Of a DNA stretch of 64,000 nt, positions 1 to 11,271 are shown piece after piece. Every line of letters starts with the position of its first letter. The first letter of the stretch is position 1. The notes beneath the pieces are model-generated. The model searched no databases and had not been told where the DNA came from. It was given only the letters and a program-made list of their open reading frames with translations. The DNA is from Antedon mediterranea (taxonomy: Eukaryota; Echinodermata; Crinoidea; Comatulida; Antedonidae): assembly GCF_964355755.1 (NCBI RefSeq), contig NC_092679.1:7998001-8062000 (forward strand), given 5' to 3'. A program made the position numbers and the translations under genes.

Positions 1-227
1 AGGGTCTTCCTTGGCTTTGCCCGCACGGTCTTCTCTCCTCCTGCATAGTAAATCAGTAGAGGGCGACATTAAAAAAATATATACAAATTTGTTTTCGGTA
101 TTTAGATTTTTTTATTTTGTTTTTGGTTGTTTATGGTTGTTTTCGGTAATTAGACTAACCGCCTCAGTTCTGTGAACAGGTTGAGCTTTTCAGAATATTA
201 AATAACATTTGTTCTTCTTTTAATTAG

Positions 228-2172
228 GTTGGGGATTCCAAAGGTCACACACTCTACAGCAAGGAAGATGCCCAAGAAGGCAAATTTGCATTTACAACTG
301 ATGATTATGATATGTTTGAAGTTTGTTTTGAAACTAAAGTTTCTGCAGGTGATTGAAATGTGTTTTTTTTTTACAAAAAGTAATTACAAATTTACTGTAA
401 AAAGTCAGAAAATAGCATCTTATGTTTTTTTCTTCATATGTAGTGCACAACATCTAGGTTTACTGCCTTTTTTATGAAAGTATTTTTAAATATTTATCAT
501 TGTTATTTTAAATCGATTATTTTTCATAGGATTAAGAGGAACACAGCGTGAAGTGAGTCTTGATCTAAAACACGGAATTGAAGCTAAAAGTTATGAAGAT
601 GTAAGTATTAATACAAGAAACATCTCTCGGATACTGTACCTGTCCAATAAACCCAAAACATACCAAACTGTAGTATTAGGAGAAAATAAAAATTCTGTAC
701 CATATCTACTGTAAATATATAATACTGAATTAGCCAAAATTCGCCCGAAAGGTGGAATTGAACCACTCCGATGTTAATCGGCTACAGGTTTGAAGCCTGC
801 ACCCCAGACCACTGAGGTTCATCCGGGCAACTAAGCATGCAGGAAATACTTCCTTAAATACCCTTGCATTCTAGCCTTTCTCCAGACATGGTGTCAAAAT
901 ACTGTTTCTGTTTAAAATGTTATGTATTTGTTTAATTTCTTTTTAATTCCATATTTTAAACTGTTTGCATAATTTTTATTAGTTTAGTGTGCTACAAAAA
1001 GGGTAAAAACTGGATAAAAATAGTTTAAAATTTCATAATTTGCATCTCATTAATATTCATGAACTTATTCTTTAGCTGGCCAAGGCTGAAAAACTGAAGC
1101 CAATGGAAGTTGAATTGCGGCGCTTAGAAGATCTTTCAGAGTCTATTGTGAATGATTTTGCCTACTTAAGAAAGCGGGAAGAAGAGATGAGGGATACAAA
1201 TGGTGAGATATTTATTTGGGTATAAAAGTGCAAATAGAACATTCCAGAATGTTTCATATGAATTGGTATGAGCATTAAAAATGTTGATATTAAATAGTTA
1301 CAGTAGTCCCATAATAAGAGAGGAGTGGTTTCATGAAAACACATTTTTCTTGTTGATTCAACAATACAGTAATTTTTGGAAGAATTTCATCTGGTTGTGG
1401 AATAGGTATTACATAAAATTTCTTTTTGAACAACCAAAAATAGTATAAGCGAACTTACAGTACGTTTCGAAACCTATCAGGTTTCATTCTCAACTGGCGT
1501 TTCATCGTCTAGCGTTGTTAATCCCATGACGACGATGAGTTGGTATAGCGCCACCAATAGGTCCAAAAGGACGTGCCCCCTTCTCCAATAGTTGATCATA
1601 AATGTGTGACAATTCGTGGGCTCCTTCATCTCTGTTCATGATTTTTCCATATTTTCTGATGTTGATCGACTCTTTTATTTGCCTCTTTTGAGTGTTGCAT
1701 TCTTTCTCAAGGATAGCAGCGTTCCAATCAATGAGGTGATTGTGTTGTAGTGCATGATCTGTTTGGGTAGCCCTGTCTCATGTTCTAATAATCTGGGTTT
1801 TTTTTATGCTTGTGTAATTTTGATTTTTTTGTATTGAGACAAATACATAAATGAAAAATGAAATTATTAGGTTATGTGTTGAATTAAATCACAAGTTACT
1901 AGGTCCAGGCTGTTCTCGTCCACAACCCTGTAATACACATTTGATAAACAACATATTAATGTTTAATGGAGAGTTGGAAGTCCAATAGAACCAGCAATAA
2001 AATTTGTTAATGTTTATTTCTTAATCCAAATGATATGTGTTTATTTACAGAATCTACCAATACTCGTGTCTTGTACTTTAGTATCTTCTCAATGGTGTGC
2101 TTATTAAGTTTAGCAACATGGCAAGTCTTTTATCTACGACGTTATTTCAAATCCAAGAAATTGATTGAGTGA
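228..2172 (+). CDS. TMED10: TMED10 (p24-delta/p23), 3' part, last four coding exons
   Basis: A single-pass p24-family cargo receptor that cycles between ER and Golgi in COPI and COPII vesicles. Exons read 228-348, 530-600, 1076-1202 and 2051-2172, all with GT-AG borders and consistent phase; the first exon or exons lie left of the window. The joined reading has the end of the GOLD domain ([10 protein letters not shown]), the conserved coiled-coil stretch ([20 protein letters not shown]), the [11 protein letters not shown] segment leading into one membrane helix, and a short cytosolic tail ending KKLIE with the dilysine COPI signal. The aromatic pair before it is YF where vertebrate TMED10 has FF. 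The tail and the EST-NTRV segment separate it from TMED2 and TMED9. Introns 2 and 3 hold a tRNA-Sec gene and a Penelope-like fragment, both antisense. Confidence 0.95.
742..828 (-). tRNA. TRU-TCA: Selenocysteine tRNA, tRNA-Sec(TCA)
   Basis: The minus strand reads as a complete 87-base tRNA-Sec. The acceptor strand starts GCCCGGATGAACCTCAGTGG, the anticodon loop is CTTCAAA with anticodon TCA, a long variable arm follows, the T arm is GGTTCAATTCC, and the 3' strand is CGGGC with discriminator G. It matches the vertebrate gene almost base for base outside the variable arm. A T-run lies 2-6 bases past the 3' end on the minus strand (AAAA at 736-739 on plus), as expected for a Pol III terminator. 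It sits antisense in the TMED10 intron between the exons ending at 600 and starting at 1076. The intact ends, length and terminator argue for a functional gene. Confidence 0.95.
1502..1790 (-). pseudogene. Penelope-like retroelement fragment, GIY-YIG C-terminal region
   Basis: Antisense in the last TMED10 intron. The minus strand encodes an uninterrupted ~95-residue stretch with [35 protein letters not shown] and a stop at 1502-1504. The spacing of IDW, the RR-K-E-IRK block and NRD-G-LS-IYD-LL is typical of the region after the GIY-YIG endonuclease motif in Penelope-like elements. After the stop comes CTGATAGG then CGAAAC, resembling a worn hammerhead core. The reverse transcriptase is absent, so this is a dead 3' fragment. 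Confidence 0.7.
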
Positions 2173-2798
2173 AGATTTAACAACAACCAGTACTAATAAT
2201 CAAGTTAAATGTTTATACTACTTCAGTCTTAATCAAATTATTTCTTCAAATTAGAACATAATTTTTACACCAGGATGTGTGACGCTTGTATTAAAGTCAT
2301 CAGTTTAGTATTACTGTAGTTTTATATCCTATTTTTGCTTTTATATGGTATCATTACACTTTCCTCAAGCATATTAGAATTAGTACAAATTATCAAATTC
2401 TAGAAAAGCTCATTTGTAATTGTGTTTGACATTCATATCTCATCTAAGCAAACTAATGTTTTTTTTTTGTCACTTTAAAAAGAAATTCACCCTTTATATA
2501 TTCAATATTTTATTCTAGTTTAATAAATCTTGGACAGTCCTAAATGTTTGTTTTTTTAGTTGTAGATATATTTTCTAGTTCAGTGTCTAACTAAGAGCTT
2601 TATGAATTATGAATATTTAACAAAGCTCAAAATTGGAAAGTAATGCAAGTGCAAGTTTCTTTAATTTTCTATTGCAATGTACTGATGTAGCATGTATTAT
2701 AGAAAGCAACTGAAGGTATCATTTCATATTTTTCACAAAAGCTTTTCAAATTGGAATAAATATTGTGGTTGTGGTACTAATGTCTTGTTTTTATTTTC
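2173..2798 (+). terminator. TMED10 3'UTR and poly(A) signal candidates
   Basis: AT-rich sequence after the TMED10 stop with AATAAA at 2522-2527 and again at 2755-2760. Either could end the transcript; the second lies just before the 41-bp minisatellite. No other gene seen. Confidence 0.45.
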
Positions 2799-3574
2799 CA
2801 ACATTGAATATCAACACTGTACAAAACCAGTTTATTTAGCAACATTGGATATCAACACTGTACAAAACCAGTTTATTTAGCAACATTGGATATCAACATT
2901 GTACAAAACCAGTTTATTTAGCAACATTGGATATCAACACTGTACAAAACCAGTTTATTTAGCAACATTGGATATCAACACTGTACAAAACCAGTTTATT
3001 TAGCAACATTGGATATCAACATTGTACAAAACCAGTTTATTTAGCAACATTGGATATCAACACTGTACAAAACCAGTTTATTTAGCAACATTGGATATCA
3101 ACACTGTACAAAACCAGTTTATTTAGCAACATTGGATATCAACACTGTACAAAACCAGTTTATTTAGCAACATTGGATATCAACACTGTACAAAACCAGT
3201 TTATTTAGCAACATTGGATATCAACATTGTACAAAACCAGTTTATTTAGCAACATTGGATATCAACACTGTACAAAACCAGTTTATTTAGCAACATTGAA
3301 TATCAACACTGTACAAAACCAGTTTATTTAGCAACATTGGATATCAACATTGTACAAAACCAGTTTATTTAGCAACATTGGATATCAACATTGTACAAAA
3401 CCAGTTTATTTAGCAACATTGGATATCAACACTGTACAAAACCAGTTTATTTAGCAACATTGGATATCAACACTGTACAAAACCAGTTTATTTAGCAACA
3501 TTGGATATCAACACTGTACAAAACCAGTTTATTTAGCAACATTGGATATCAACACTGTACAAAACCAGTTTATT
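2799..3574. repeat. 41-bp minisatellite, about 19 copies
   Basis: Near-perfect head-to-tail array of a 41-bp unit beginning CAACATTGGATATCAACACT and ending with a run to TTTATTTAG. Copies differ mainly at one C/T site (CACTG or CATTG) and a GAATA/GGATA site in copies 1 and 13. T-type copies are 3, 6, 11, 14 and 15, so there is no simple higher-order period. The array lies downstream of TMED10 and shares no sequence with its coding end. Confidence 0.97.
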
Positions 3575-3662
3575 CTATCACAAACAAAAACATCTATGAT
3601 CTTGTATAAGTAAAATATAATCTTAAACTTCTCCCATTGTCATCATATAGGCCTGCAAATAT

Positions 3663-4538
3663 GGTTTCGATCCAAGTCGGCCCTAAACCGTCTCGGCCAA
3701 AGTCAAGTCGGCCTCAAGTCAAGTCGGCCTCAAGTCAACTCGGCCTCAAGTCAACTCGGCCTCAAGTCAACTCGGCCTCACGTCAACTCGGCTAAAAAAT
3801 AATCGGTAAACTCGGCCCCGTTAAAGTATGGAACGCAAAAAGTGCAAATGAAGGGGATTGATAAAATAATATTTCATCACAATTTTTTAACTATAAATAA
3901 TTCTGACTTTTAATGAATATTAATATTTAGACAATAATATATTTAGCAAAAAAATAGGAATGATTTCACCAACTTTCCTTTATTAATACGTTTAATAAAA
4001 TTTCAAATTGCACAATTGAAAACAATTCGTAGCTGCGCCTCCCTGCGCCTTTGGCAGCTTTTTCGATATCTACAACTGCTACGTGTTTTCACTGACCGGG
4101 GTATTCCCCTTTTTTTTAAACGCAAATCATGGACAAAAACGATGTACAATCATTTTTTCTATGGCCAAATGGTGGAACGTAGGCCTCCGTCTTCGATTTA
4201 CTAAAATGCGGTACCTGCACGTGGGTACTTATATTCATATTGGCAATGAGTTCATTTTTTTATATGATATTATTTAATTATATTTTTTTTTTATTCATTT
4301 TTTTTAAAGCGTGGATAGCAAGAATCATAATAATATTAAGCACTTTTTGCATTCCATACTTTATTGTGGCCGAGTTGACCGATTAGTTTTTGGCCGAGTT
4401 GACGTGAGGCCGAGTTGACTTGAGGCCGAGTTGACTTGGGGCCGAGTTGACTTGGGGCCGAGTTGACTTGGGGCCGACTTGACGTGGGGCCGACTTGACT
4501 TTGGCCGAGACGGTTTAGGGCCGACTTGACCTGCACCC
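3663..4538. mobile_element. Foldback element, family A, with arrayed inverted arms
   Basis: Arms at 3663-3846 and 4338-4538 are inverted copies. Each contains 5-8 repeats of a 16-17-bp unit, GGCCGAGTTGACTTG or its complement, and ends inside with a shared GCACTTTTTGC segment. The outer ends are GGTTTCGATCC on the left and the complement of GGGTGCAGGTC on the right. The element is flanked directly by GCAAATAT at 3655-3662 and 4539-4546, an 8-bp target duplication. The ~490-bp centre is AT-rich, and I see no transposase. A second, one-armed copy lies at 36331-36505. Confidence 0.85.
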
Positions 4539-4789
4539 GCAAATATCTGCTTGCCATTGTTGGGTTTTATACTCTGGCCTGGTATAATTTGCTACCTTCT
4601 CAATAACTTTCATGTTATTATTTTTGTCAATATTTCTTCACTATATTGTTTCATTCCGACAAAACTAGATCATTGAAGAAAGAAAAAATACAAACAATGA
4701 GAAAAATGCTACATTAATTTGTACTATTTACCATGTATTAATGGTAAAAAAAAAACAGGTTTCTGTATAATTTCTTTTATAATAAATTA

Positions 4790-5203
4790 TTAGCAAAATT
4801 CATACCATGGTTGACAAAGTTGAGAGATTGGAATTGAGGGTGGAGAAATCAAGAATTCATTGGTGGTTTCATCTGCTGTTGTAGATAGGCGAGGACAGCA
4901 GAGCTGGAATGGTAGTGATGTTCCGTTTACTTCAACGTAGAGGTTGGACAGGATTTCTTCTGTCTTTGTACCTGCTGTGTAAAAAAATAAATATAGACAT
5001 CCTGCTCTCATGACATTGGTTTATGATAAATTGCTTCATGACACTCACAAACATTGATTGCTTAGAGCTATACCTTTCTTATCTTTTTCTTTATCGTTTC
5101 TGTTTTTTATTTCAGTAGGCTTAAGTCCTAAAAGTGTATCAATACTTGCTCCTTTATGCAATGCTGCCTTCCAATCTGACAATGTTTCTATATTTATATG
5201 TTC
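4790..5203 (-). CDS. Unrecognised gene, last two coding exons
   Basis: Two exons join in phase: 5074-5203 (acceptor CATTAG, donor AAAG|GTATAG) and 4790-4971 (acceptor CAG, stop TAA). The 102-residue reading has a helical start (ETLSDWKAALHKGASIDTLL), a Lys/Asp/Glu-rich linker, then a Pro/Ser/Thr- and Cys-containing end closing PWYEFC. I do not recognise the family. The clean splice sites, the 43- and 60-codon open frames and the absence of repeat character suggest a real gene. Its 5' exons must lie to the right among the transposons at 5.2-11.8 kb, or the gene has been broken by them; I could not find them. Possible poly(A) signal AATAAA on the minus strand is not clear. Confidence 0.5.
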
Positions 5204-5337
5204 CTAATGAAACAAAAATGAATTGAATACACATAACATTGAAAAAGAAACAAAAATGTAATGTCAATGAAGTTAAACACAATGTTTTTTTGTTGTTGTC
5301 GGAAGTTTTCGTGGAATTCTTAGCTGTTCATTCACAT

Positions 5338-5669
5338 AAATTTAAACCATGTAATGGAGATATACCTGGATCCTCCAATACCCGGCCTCAATGCACACGT
5401 CGCACACGTGTCGTCGTGTTGGTCAGTCACCACACTCTGGCTCAAAACGACTTGACATTACAAAATAGGTCGCAAAGGGGTGTCTCGAAAACAGAGACCT
5501 CGAAAACAGAGACCAGAGACCCCCACTAAAACGTCTCAATATTACGTTTTAGTGGGGGTCTCTGTTTTTGAGAACTCGAAAACAGAGACCCCCTATACGT
5601 GTGCGACGTGTGCATTGAGGCCGGGTATTGGGGGATCCAGGTATATCTCCATTACATGGTTTAAATTTA
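5338..5669. repeat. Near-identical 73-bp inverted pair straddling the family D element edge
   Basis: The segment 5338-5410 lies outside the element and reappears in reverse complement at 5597-5669, inside it. I count one difference (CCTCC against CCCCC). Between the copies is a hairpin of family D units. Confidence 0.9.
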
Positions 5670-6139
5670 GAAAAAAGAGACCCCACTAAAACGTTTTAAT
5701 ATTACATTATATAGGGGGTCTCTGTTTTGGAGTTTTTCTCGAAAACAGAGACCCCCACTAAAACGTCTCAATATTACATTATATAGGGGGTCTCTGTTTT
5801 CAAGTTTTTCTCGAAAACAGAGACCCCCACTAAAACGTCTCATTAAGTCAATATTACGTTATAAGGGGTCTCTGTTTTCGATAAAAAATCGAAAACAGAG
5901 ACCCCCACTAAAACGTCTCAAACTCTGTTTTCGAGTTTTTCTCGAAAACAGAGACCCCCTATATAACGTATTATTTAGACGTTTTAGTGGGGGGTCTCTG
6001 TTTTCGAGAACTTGAAAACAGAGACCCCCTATATTATGTAATATTGAGACATTTTAGTGGGGGTCTCTGTTTTTGAGATTTTCTCGAAAACAGAGACCCA
6101 CCCTGGGCCTGGGTCTTGGTCTCTGTTTTCGAGACACCC
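5478..6139. mobile_element. Foldback element, family D, hairpin-rich
   Basis: Ends are inverted copies beginning GGGTGTCTCGAAAACAGAG. The interior is almost entirely alternating direct and inverted copies of a unit containing CTCGAAAACAGAGACC and CACTAAAACGTCTCAATA, giving many potential hairpins. It is flanked by GGTCGCAAAG (5468-5477) and GGTCACAAAG (6140-6149), a 10-bp target duplication with one difference. No coding potential. Small traces of the same words occur at 30795-30830 and 34185-34200. Confidence 0.8.
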
Positions 6140-7485
6140 GGTCACAAAGTACCAACAAGCTCAGTGTTTGATCGATCCCCTATTTACTATTAATTATATC
6201 CTGCCCAGAGCTGTCAGGGTATTGTGTAGCTACTAGGCGTAATAAAGTTCCAATTATGCCTAGTTCTAGTAAATAACTAATTAGAGTACATTATTATAAA
6301 TACCTCCATAATCTTATAGTCTAGTAGGAAGGAGGGGTTACCGTGCACCCCCATGATGTATTTTTTTAATGTACATTTTTGTAATCCTGAATATATGTAA
6401 TTAACATTTTTTGATGTTCCCAAGACGAAATATTGTCCCATGGGGTTTTTTGGGGGCCATTTTGGTGGCCATCTTGGATTTATCAAAATCATAAATATAG
6501 ACGGTACTTGACAAAGACTGATCATAGAGGTCTGATTTTGGTCTTAAATTGTTCAGAATATGCACATTTCTATGTACTATAATGACAAGTTTTTGTTCAA
6601 AATGGCCGTAAATTCCACTTTTGACCTTTGACCTTGTTTTTACATAAGGGTCATATCTTAGTAACCCCTGGGCATAAAGATTTTATTTTTGTATTAAATG
6701 GTTCAGAATATCCATATTTATATTCGCTTTAATGGAACATATTTTTAAAATTTGACGGGAAATATCATTTTTGACCTTTGACATTATTGCATAACGATTT
6801 TCGCAATAATTTAGGTTATTTTTGTATTCGACCTATATCTTGACAACGAGTGATCATAGAGGTTTGATTTTGGTCTTATATTGTTCAGAATATGCACTTT
6901 CCTATGTACTATAATAAAACATTTTCATACAAACAGACCGGAAATACGACTTTTGACCTTTGACCTCGTTTTTACATAAGGGTCATATCTCGGTAACCAA
7001 TGGTCATAACGATTTTATTTTTGTTTTAAATTGTTCGGAGTATCCATATTTATATTAGCTTTAATGAAACATATTTTTGAAATTTGATGGAAAATATCAC
7101 TTTTGACCTTTGACATTATTTCCACCCGAGGGTCATATCTCGGTAACCCCTGGTCATAAAGACTTTATTTTTGTCATAAATTGTTCAGAATATCCATATT
7201 TATATAACATTTAATGAAATACAACTTTTTGAAATTTGATGGAAAATACAACTTTTGACCTTTTACCTTGTTTCCACCCGAGGGTCATTCATATCTCGGT
7301 AACCCCTGGTCATAAAGACTTTATTTTTGTCATAAATTGTTCAGAATATCCACGAATGAGGACCTCAATTTTCACAGAATTCTTATATAGTAAGAATGTT
7401 TCTGTTTTCAAAATAAAACTATGTATATGTAGGTCTACATAACTACTCATTCAAAACCCATTTATCAAGTTACTGCAATAGATGT

Positions 7486-7686
7486 TCAGTCATCGTCCAC
7501 CTCAAATTCAATTTCTTGTTCATCATCTTCATACTCTTTCAACTCCATGGTCGTTTTCTCAACTAGATCAATAAGATGGGCTGAAAGAATAGGACTGCAT
7601 GACCAGACTGTCCTGTCACCATGCCCTTGTAGTTCATTCATACTAGTGTGATATCTTGTTTTAATGATTAAATGACAGTTTGGCAC
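7486..7686 (-). other. Open frame with acidic C-terminus, unassigned
   Basis: The minus strand has an open frame ending VEKTTMELKEYEDDEQ and a string of Glu/Asp before the stop. It lies inside the 4.8-kb TIR element and could be the tail of a lost transposase, a captured exon or chance. No splice partner found. Confidence 0.2.
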
Positions 7687-7731
7687 GCCCTACATAAGAG
7701 GAAGTGCCTTCATCTAACCCTCTAAGGTCAA

Positions 7732-8247
7732 ATGTATAGAGGAAATATTCCTGGTCAACTTCATGATATACAAATTTATGTTTCTGTCAAGCCCCGTCAG
7801 ACTGAGATTCTGACCGCCGTAACACGTTTAGAAGCATGCACTGCTGAGATTAGGACATGGATGGGCTTAAACTTCCTTAAGCTTAATGAAAAGACCGAGG
7901 CGATCGTATTTGGAGTGGAGTTGCGTGTTCAATTTAAGATCCTGCTGGTGCTCCGATGCATAAATAGTTGCGCTCTCAAATACCTCTCAGAATGACAATC
8001 AATAAGAGAAAGCGAGAACTAAGATCTAGTCATCATGTGCTACTGGACATTCAGAGGCGCAAACATAGTTGGGGAGATCGGACTTTCAGTATTGCTGGAC
8101 CTACAGTAGGTTCTGGAACCACCTATCTTTGAACATTAAACAAACATCATTATTGAGCACCTTTAAGTCACTACTCAAAACTCACATTTTCTGATATTTT
8201 TGGTAGCACCATGAGCAATGACTGTTGGAATGGCGCTATATAAATCG

Positions 8248-8282
<35 letters not shown>

Positions 8283-8284
8283 AG
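7732..8284 (+). pseudogene. CR1/L2-like LINE remnant, end of reverse transcriptase and 3' end
   Basis: The plus strand reads QIYVSVKPRQTE and then LEACTAEIRTWMGLNFLKLN with TEAIVFG, the block that follows the catalytic YADD motif in CR1/L2/Jockey-group reverse transcriptases. The position of the catalytic pair reads HDIQ, so the site is lost. Further pieces of the C-terminal region follow in shifting frames, and the copy ends in an (ATTG)n run at about 8252-8282, like other CR1/L2 3' ends. Confidence 0.65.
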
Positions 8285-8769
8285 TAGTAGCATCTTCTAA
8301 CTGCTTAGTATTTATTGTATTACTGTACTGAATGTAAATGGCTGTAGACAGGCAGCCCAGATACATTTGGTTAGATGAGCTAGGTACCAATATCTGACTA
8401 TTTAAATGTGTTAATTGGAGGTCACTTGAAGTCAATGTAAAAGGAAGTCTGTTGGGTACCCCCTGCTGCGTCTATACCGAGGGACATGAAAGGTGCTAAC
8501 AAATCGGCACCAATTAGATGAGAGAGATACCACCTAATTTCACCACCATGGGATGCCCATTTGCATCCTATATACCAATATCATATCACCAAACATTTTG
8601 TCCTCTGCAATAGGCCCACCAGACCACCCCCCCCCCCCCGAGGGAGGGCCTACAAATGGTGATAGCATAGCTGAGTGAGGTACCACTCAAAATTAATTCC
8701 AAATGAACAAGTTATGTTCATACAATACTAAATGGGTAACGACAGACTAATTGTCTGCTGCACCGCAAG

Positions 8770-9150
8770 TGCCAGACACCCTAAAGTTCGACTAGAGACC
8801 CGCCTTCCCACAAATGGCCTAGATTAGATATTGTAGATACCACCAGCAACCAATGTTATATGATTTAGCACATTGTAAGGAATACCAAATGACCTCTATT
8901 ACAAACTATCTGTACACTGCCTTGGCCCTGGCAGACCCCTCTAAATTTTGACTAGAGACCCTCTTCCTCCAATTAGTCTAGCTTAGATATTGTAGATACC
9001 ACCAGCAACCAATGTTATATGATTTAGCACATTGTAAGGAATACCAACCTATTACAAACTATCTGTACCCTGCCTTGGCCCTGGCAGACCCTCTAAAGTT
9101 CGACCATAAGTATACCGTGCGTAACCTTAGATATTGTAGATACCACCAGC
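8770..9150. repeat. ~157-bp tandem repeat, about 2.5 copies
   Basis: Copies starting near 8770, 8930 and 9085 share CCTCTAAA-TTCGACTAGAGACC, then AGATATTGTAGATACCACCA and GATTTAGCACATTGTAAGGA. Lies in the centre of the 4.8-kb TIR element. A run of 12 C at about 8627-8638 precedes it. Confidence 0.7.
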
Positions 9151-9243
9151 AATCAATGCCAACATTAAAAGTTTTTCGGAGATTATGGCCTTGTGAGAAA
9201 CACTCATCCACTAAATATAAAAATTTGGGTCCGATATTGGTCT

Positions 9244-9774
9244 TTACGTTGTTGCTGTACCAAATGATGTTTCTCTTTCGGGTTTTCTTTTTGGTTGCTT
9301 GTTCAGGTGTAGCTCATGTTCATATCCATTATTTCTAAGTGCTTCTTGGTACTGAGGTATTGCTGCATTAAACGAATTTTCATCGGATGAGATGTTTGAG
9401 AGTTGTTTATTTATTGCTAGTGGTATATTGCGTAATTGATGGCCGATGATTACTTTCACGATGTACATACAATGGCGTATTGTTTGGTTTGGTGTATATG
9501 GGTGGAAGGTACCTGTCCTCAGATCGAGTGTTATGTCAAGAATACCATCCACGTGTAAAATACAATTATCCCCTTTTCTTTCCCTAAATTTTCCATTATT
9601 TAATGAAGAATAGAATTTGATTAGAATGCATTTTTGTAGCCGTCTATCAGTACTGTTTCCAAAATAAATTAAGATTATGAAGATGTTGACATTAATTTTG
9701 TTATTGTCTCTTCCAATTGGACAATAAACACATTCTATTGGATAAAAGTTGTTTGCAGACCTAAAAGTAGCCAC
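9244..9774 (-). pseudogene. Reverse-transcriptase-associated fragment, probably Penelope-like
   Basis: The minus strand holds a 176-residue open frame. Recognisable blocks are LDITLDLRTGTFHPY, then PLAINKQLSNISSDENSFNA and YQEALRNNGYEHEL followed by a basic tail. In related invertebrate reverse transcriptases this order (FLDVTLDL, YRKPN, SNHPP, INKRLS-SSN, ALNNSGY) sits just after the catalytic palm. The YRKPN and SNHPP words are spoiled here, so the copy has decayed. Assignment to Penelope-like elements is from memory of that pattern and is moderate at best. Confidence 0.5.
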
Positions 9775-11184
9775 CTTTAATTATGAATAATTATGTAATG
9801 AAACGTGTTATCAGACGCTTTTTTTTTATTATTTATCAGATACTTTTTTCTAATTTGAGAATTGTTAAGAATTCTCGCATTATATGTAAATTATATTTAA
9901 ATAGGGGTCAAAGGTAAAAAAGACATTTATTGTCAGTTTTTGAGGATAAATCATCATTAGAGTGGATAGCATGTATATTCAAAAGTTTTTTATAAAGTCT
10001 GTAATTTTCCCTTTTTCTCAGCATGTTGTTATTTTATTTACATCTTTTAAATTTATTTTTACTTTAAAACAGAAAAAATTCTTACTGTATGAGAATTCTG
10101 TGGAAGGTGTTAAATGTGACAATTGATACGGATAGTAACATTTATGATCATTGTTTTAAATAAATATTCATTAGAGTGGATAGAAATATGTATGTTTTGA
10201 ACAATCTTAGACAAAAAAAAATTGTTACCGAGATATGGCCCTCAAGTGAAAATAAGGTCAAAAGTTGTATTTCATTAAATGTTATATAAATATGGATATT
10301 CTGAACAATTTATGACAAAAATAAAGTCTTTATGACCAGGGGTTACCGAGATATGACCCTCGGGTGGAAATAATGTCAAAGGTCAAAAGTGATATTTTCC
10401 ATCAAATTTCAAAAATATGTTTCATTAAAGCTAATATAAATATGGATACTCCGAACAATTGAAAACAAAAATAAAATCGCTATGACCATTGGTTACCGAG
10501 ATATGACCCTTATGTAAAAACGAGGTCAAAGGTCAAAAGTCGTATTTCCGGTCATTTTGTATGAAAATGTTTTATTATAGTACATAGGAAAGTGCATATT
10601 CTGAACAATATAAGACCAAAATCAAACCTCTATGATCACTCGTTGTCAAGATATAGGTCGAATACAAAAATAACCTAAATTATTGAGAAAATCGTTATGC
10701 AATAATGTCAAAGGTCAAAAATGATATTTCCCGTCAAATTTCAAAAATATGTTCCATTAAAGCGAATATAAATATGGATATTCTCAACAATTTAAGACAA
10801 AAATAAAATCTTTATGACCAGGGGTTACCAAGATATGACCCTTATGTAAAAACAAGGTCAAAGGTCAAAAGTGGAATTTACGGCCATTTTGAACAAAAAC
10901 TTGTCATTATAGTACATAGAAATGTGCATATTCTGAACAATTTAAGACCAAAATCAGACCTCTATGATCAGTCTTTGTCAAGTACCGTCTATATTTATGA
11001 TTTTGATAAATCCAAGATGGCCACCAAAATGGCCCCCAAAAAACCCCATGGGACAATATTTCGTCTTGGGAACATCAAAAAATGTTAATTACATATATTC
11101 AGGATTACAAAAATGTACATTAAAAAAATACATCATGGGGGTGCACGGTAACCCCTCCTTCCTACCCTACTATTAAACAGCATG

Positions 11185-11251
11185 GAGAGAAAGGGAAAAC
11201 CGCGGATTGCTATATATACTCATTCTTAACTTGTGATATATTCTTTGGTAC
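11185..11251. mobile_element. Lone terminal repeat related to the element at 38854-39540
   Basis: This stretch resembles the right TIR of the element nested in the Helitron: ACTCATTCTT, CTTGTGATATATTCTTTG and a CGCGGATT word occur in the same order. No left partner found between 6140 and 6324. It fills most of the gap between the 4.8-kb TIR element and the foldback element at 11272. Confidence 0.45.
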
Positions 11252-11271
11252 AACAATCGTTCGTTCGTAGG

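Larger units (their letters stand above)
6324..11165. mobile_element. 4.8-kb element with ~0.95-kb terminal inverted repeats
   Basis: 6324-7301 and about 10222-11165 are inverted copies with scattered differences, starting GTAGGAAGGAGGGGTTACCG. Each arm is itself built of several diverged repeats of about 120-175 bp containing TTTTGACCTTTGACC, GGGTCATATCTCGGTAACC and TTGTTCAGAATATCCA. The centre (7302-10221) carries a LINE remnant, a Penelope-like remnant and a ~157-bp tandem repeat. I found no transposase and no convincing target duplication, so the superfamily is unknown. Confidence 0.8.

Noticed and set aside
2799-3574. CRISPR-like array
   Set aside because: The 41-bp units are contiguous with no unique spacers, and the genome is an animal's.
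6277-6525. 82-codon minus frame repeated at 10964-11176 on plus
   Set aside because: Same sequence because it lies in the two inverted arms of the 4.8-kb element; no protein family.
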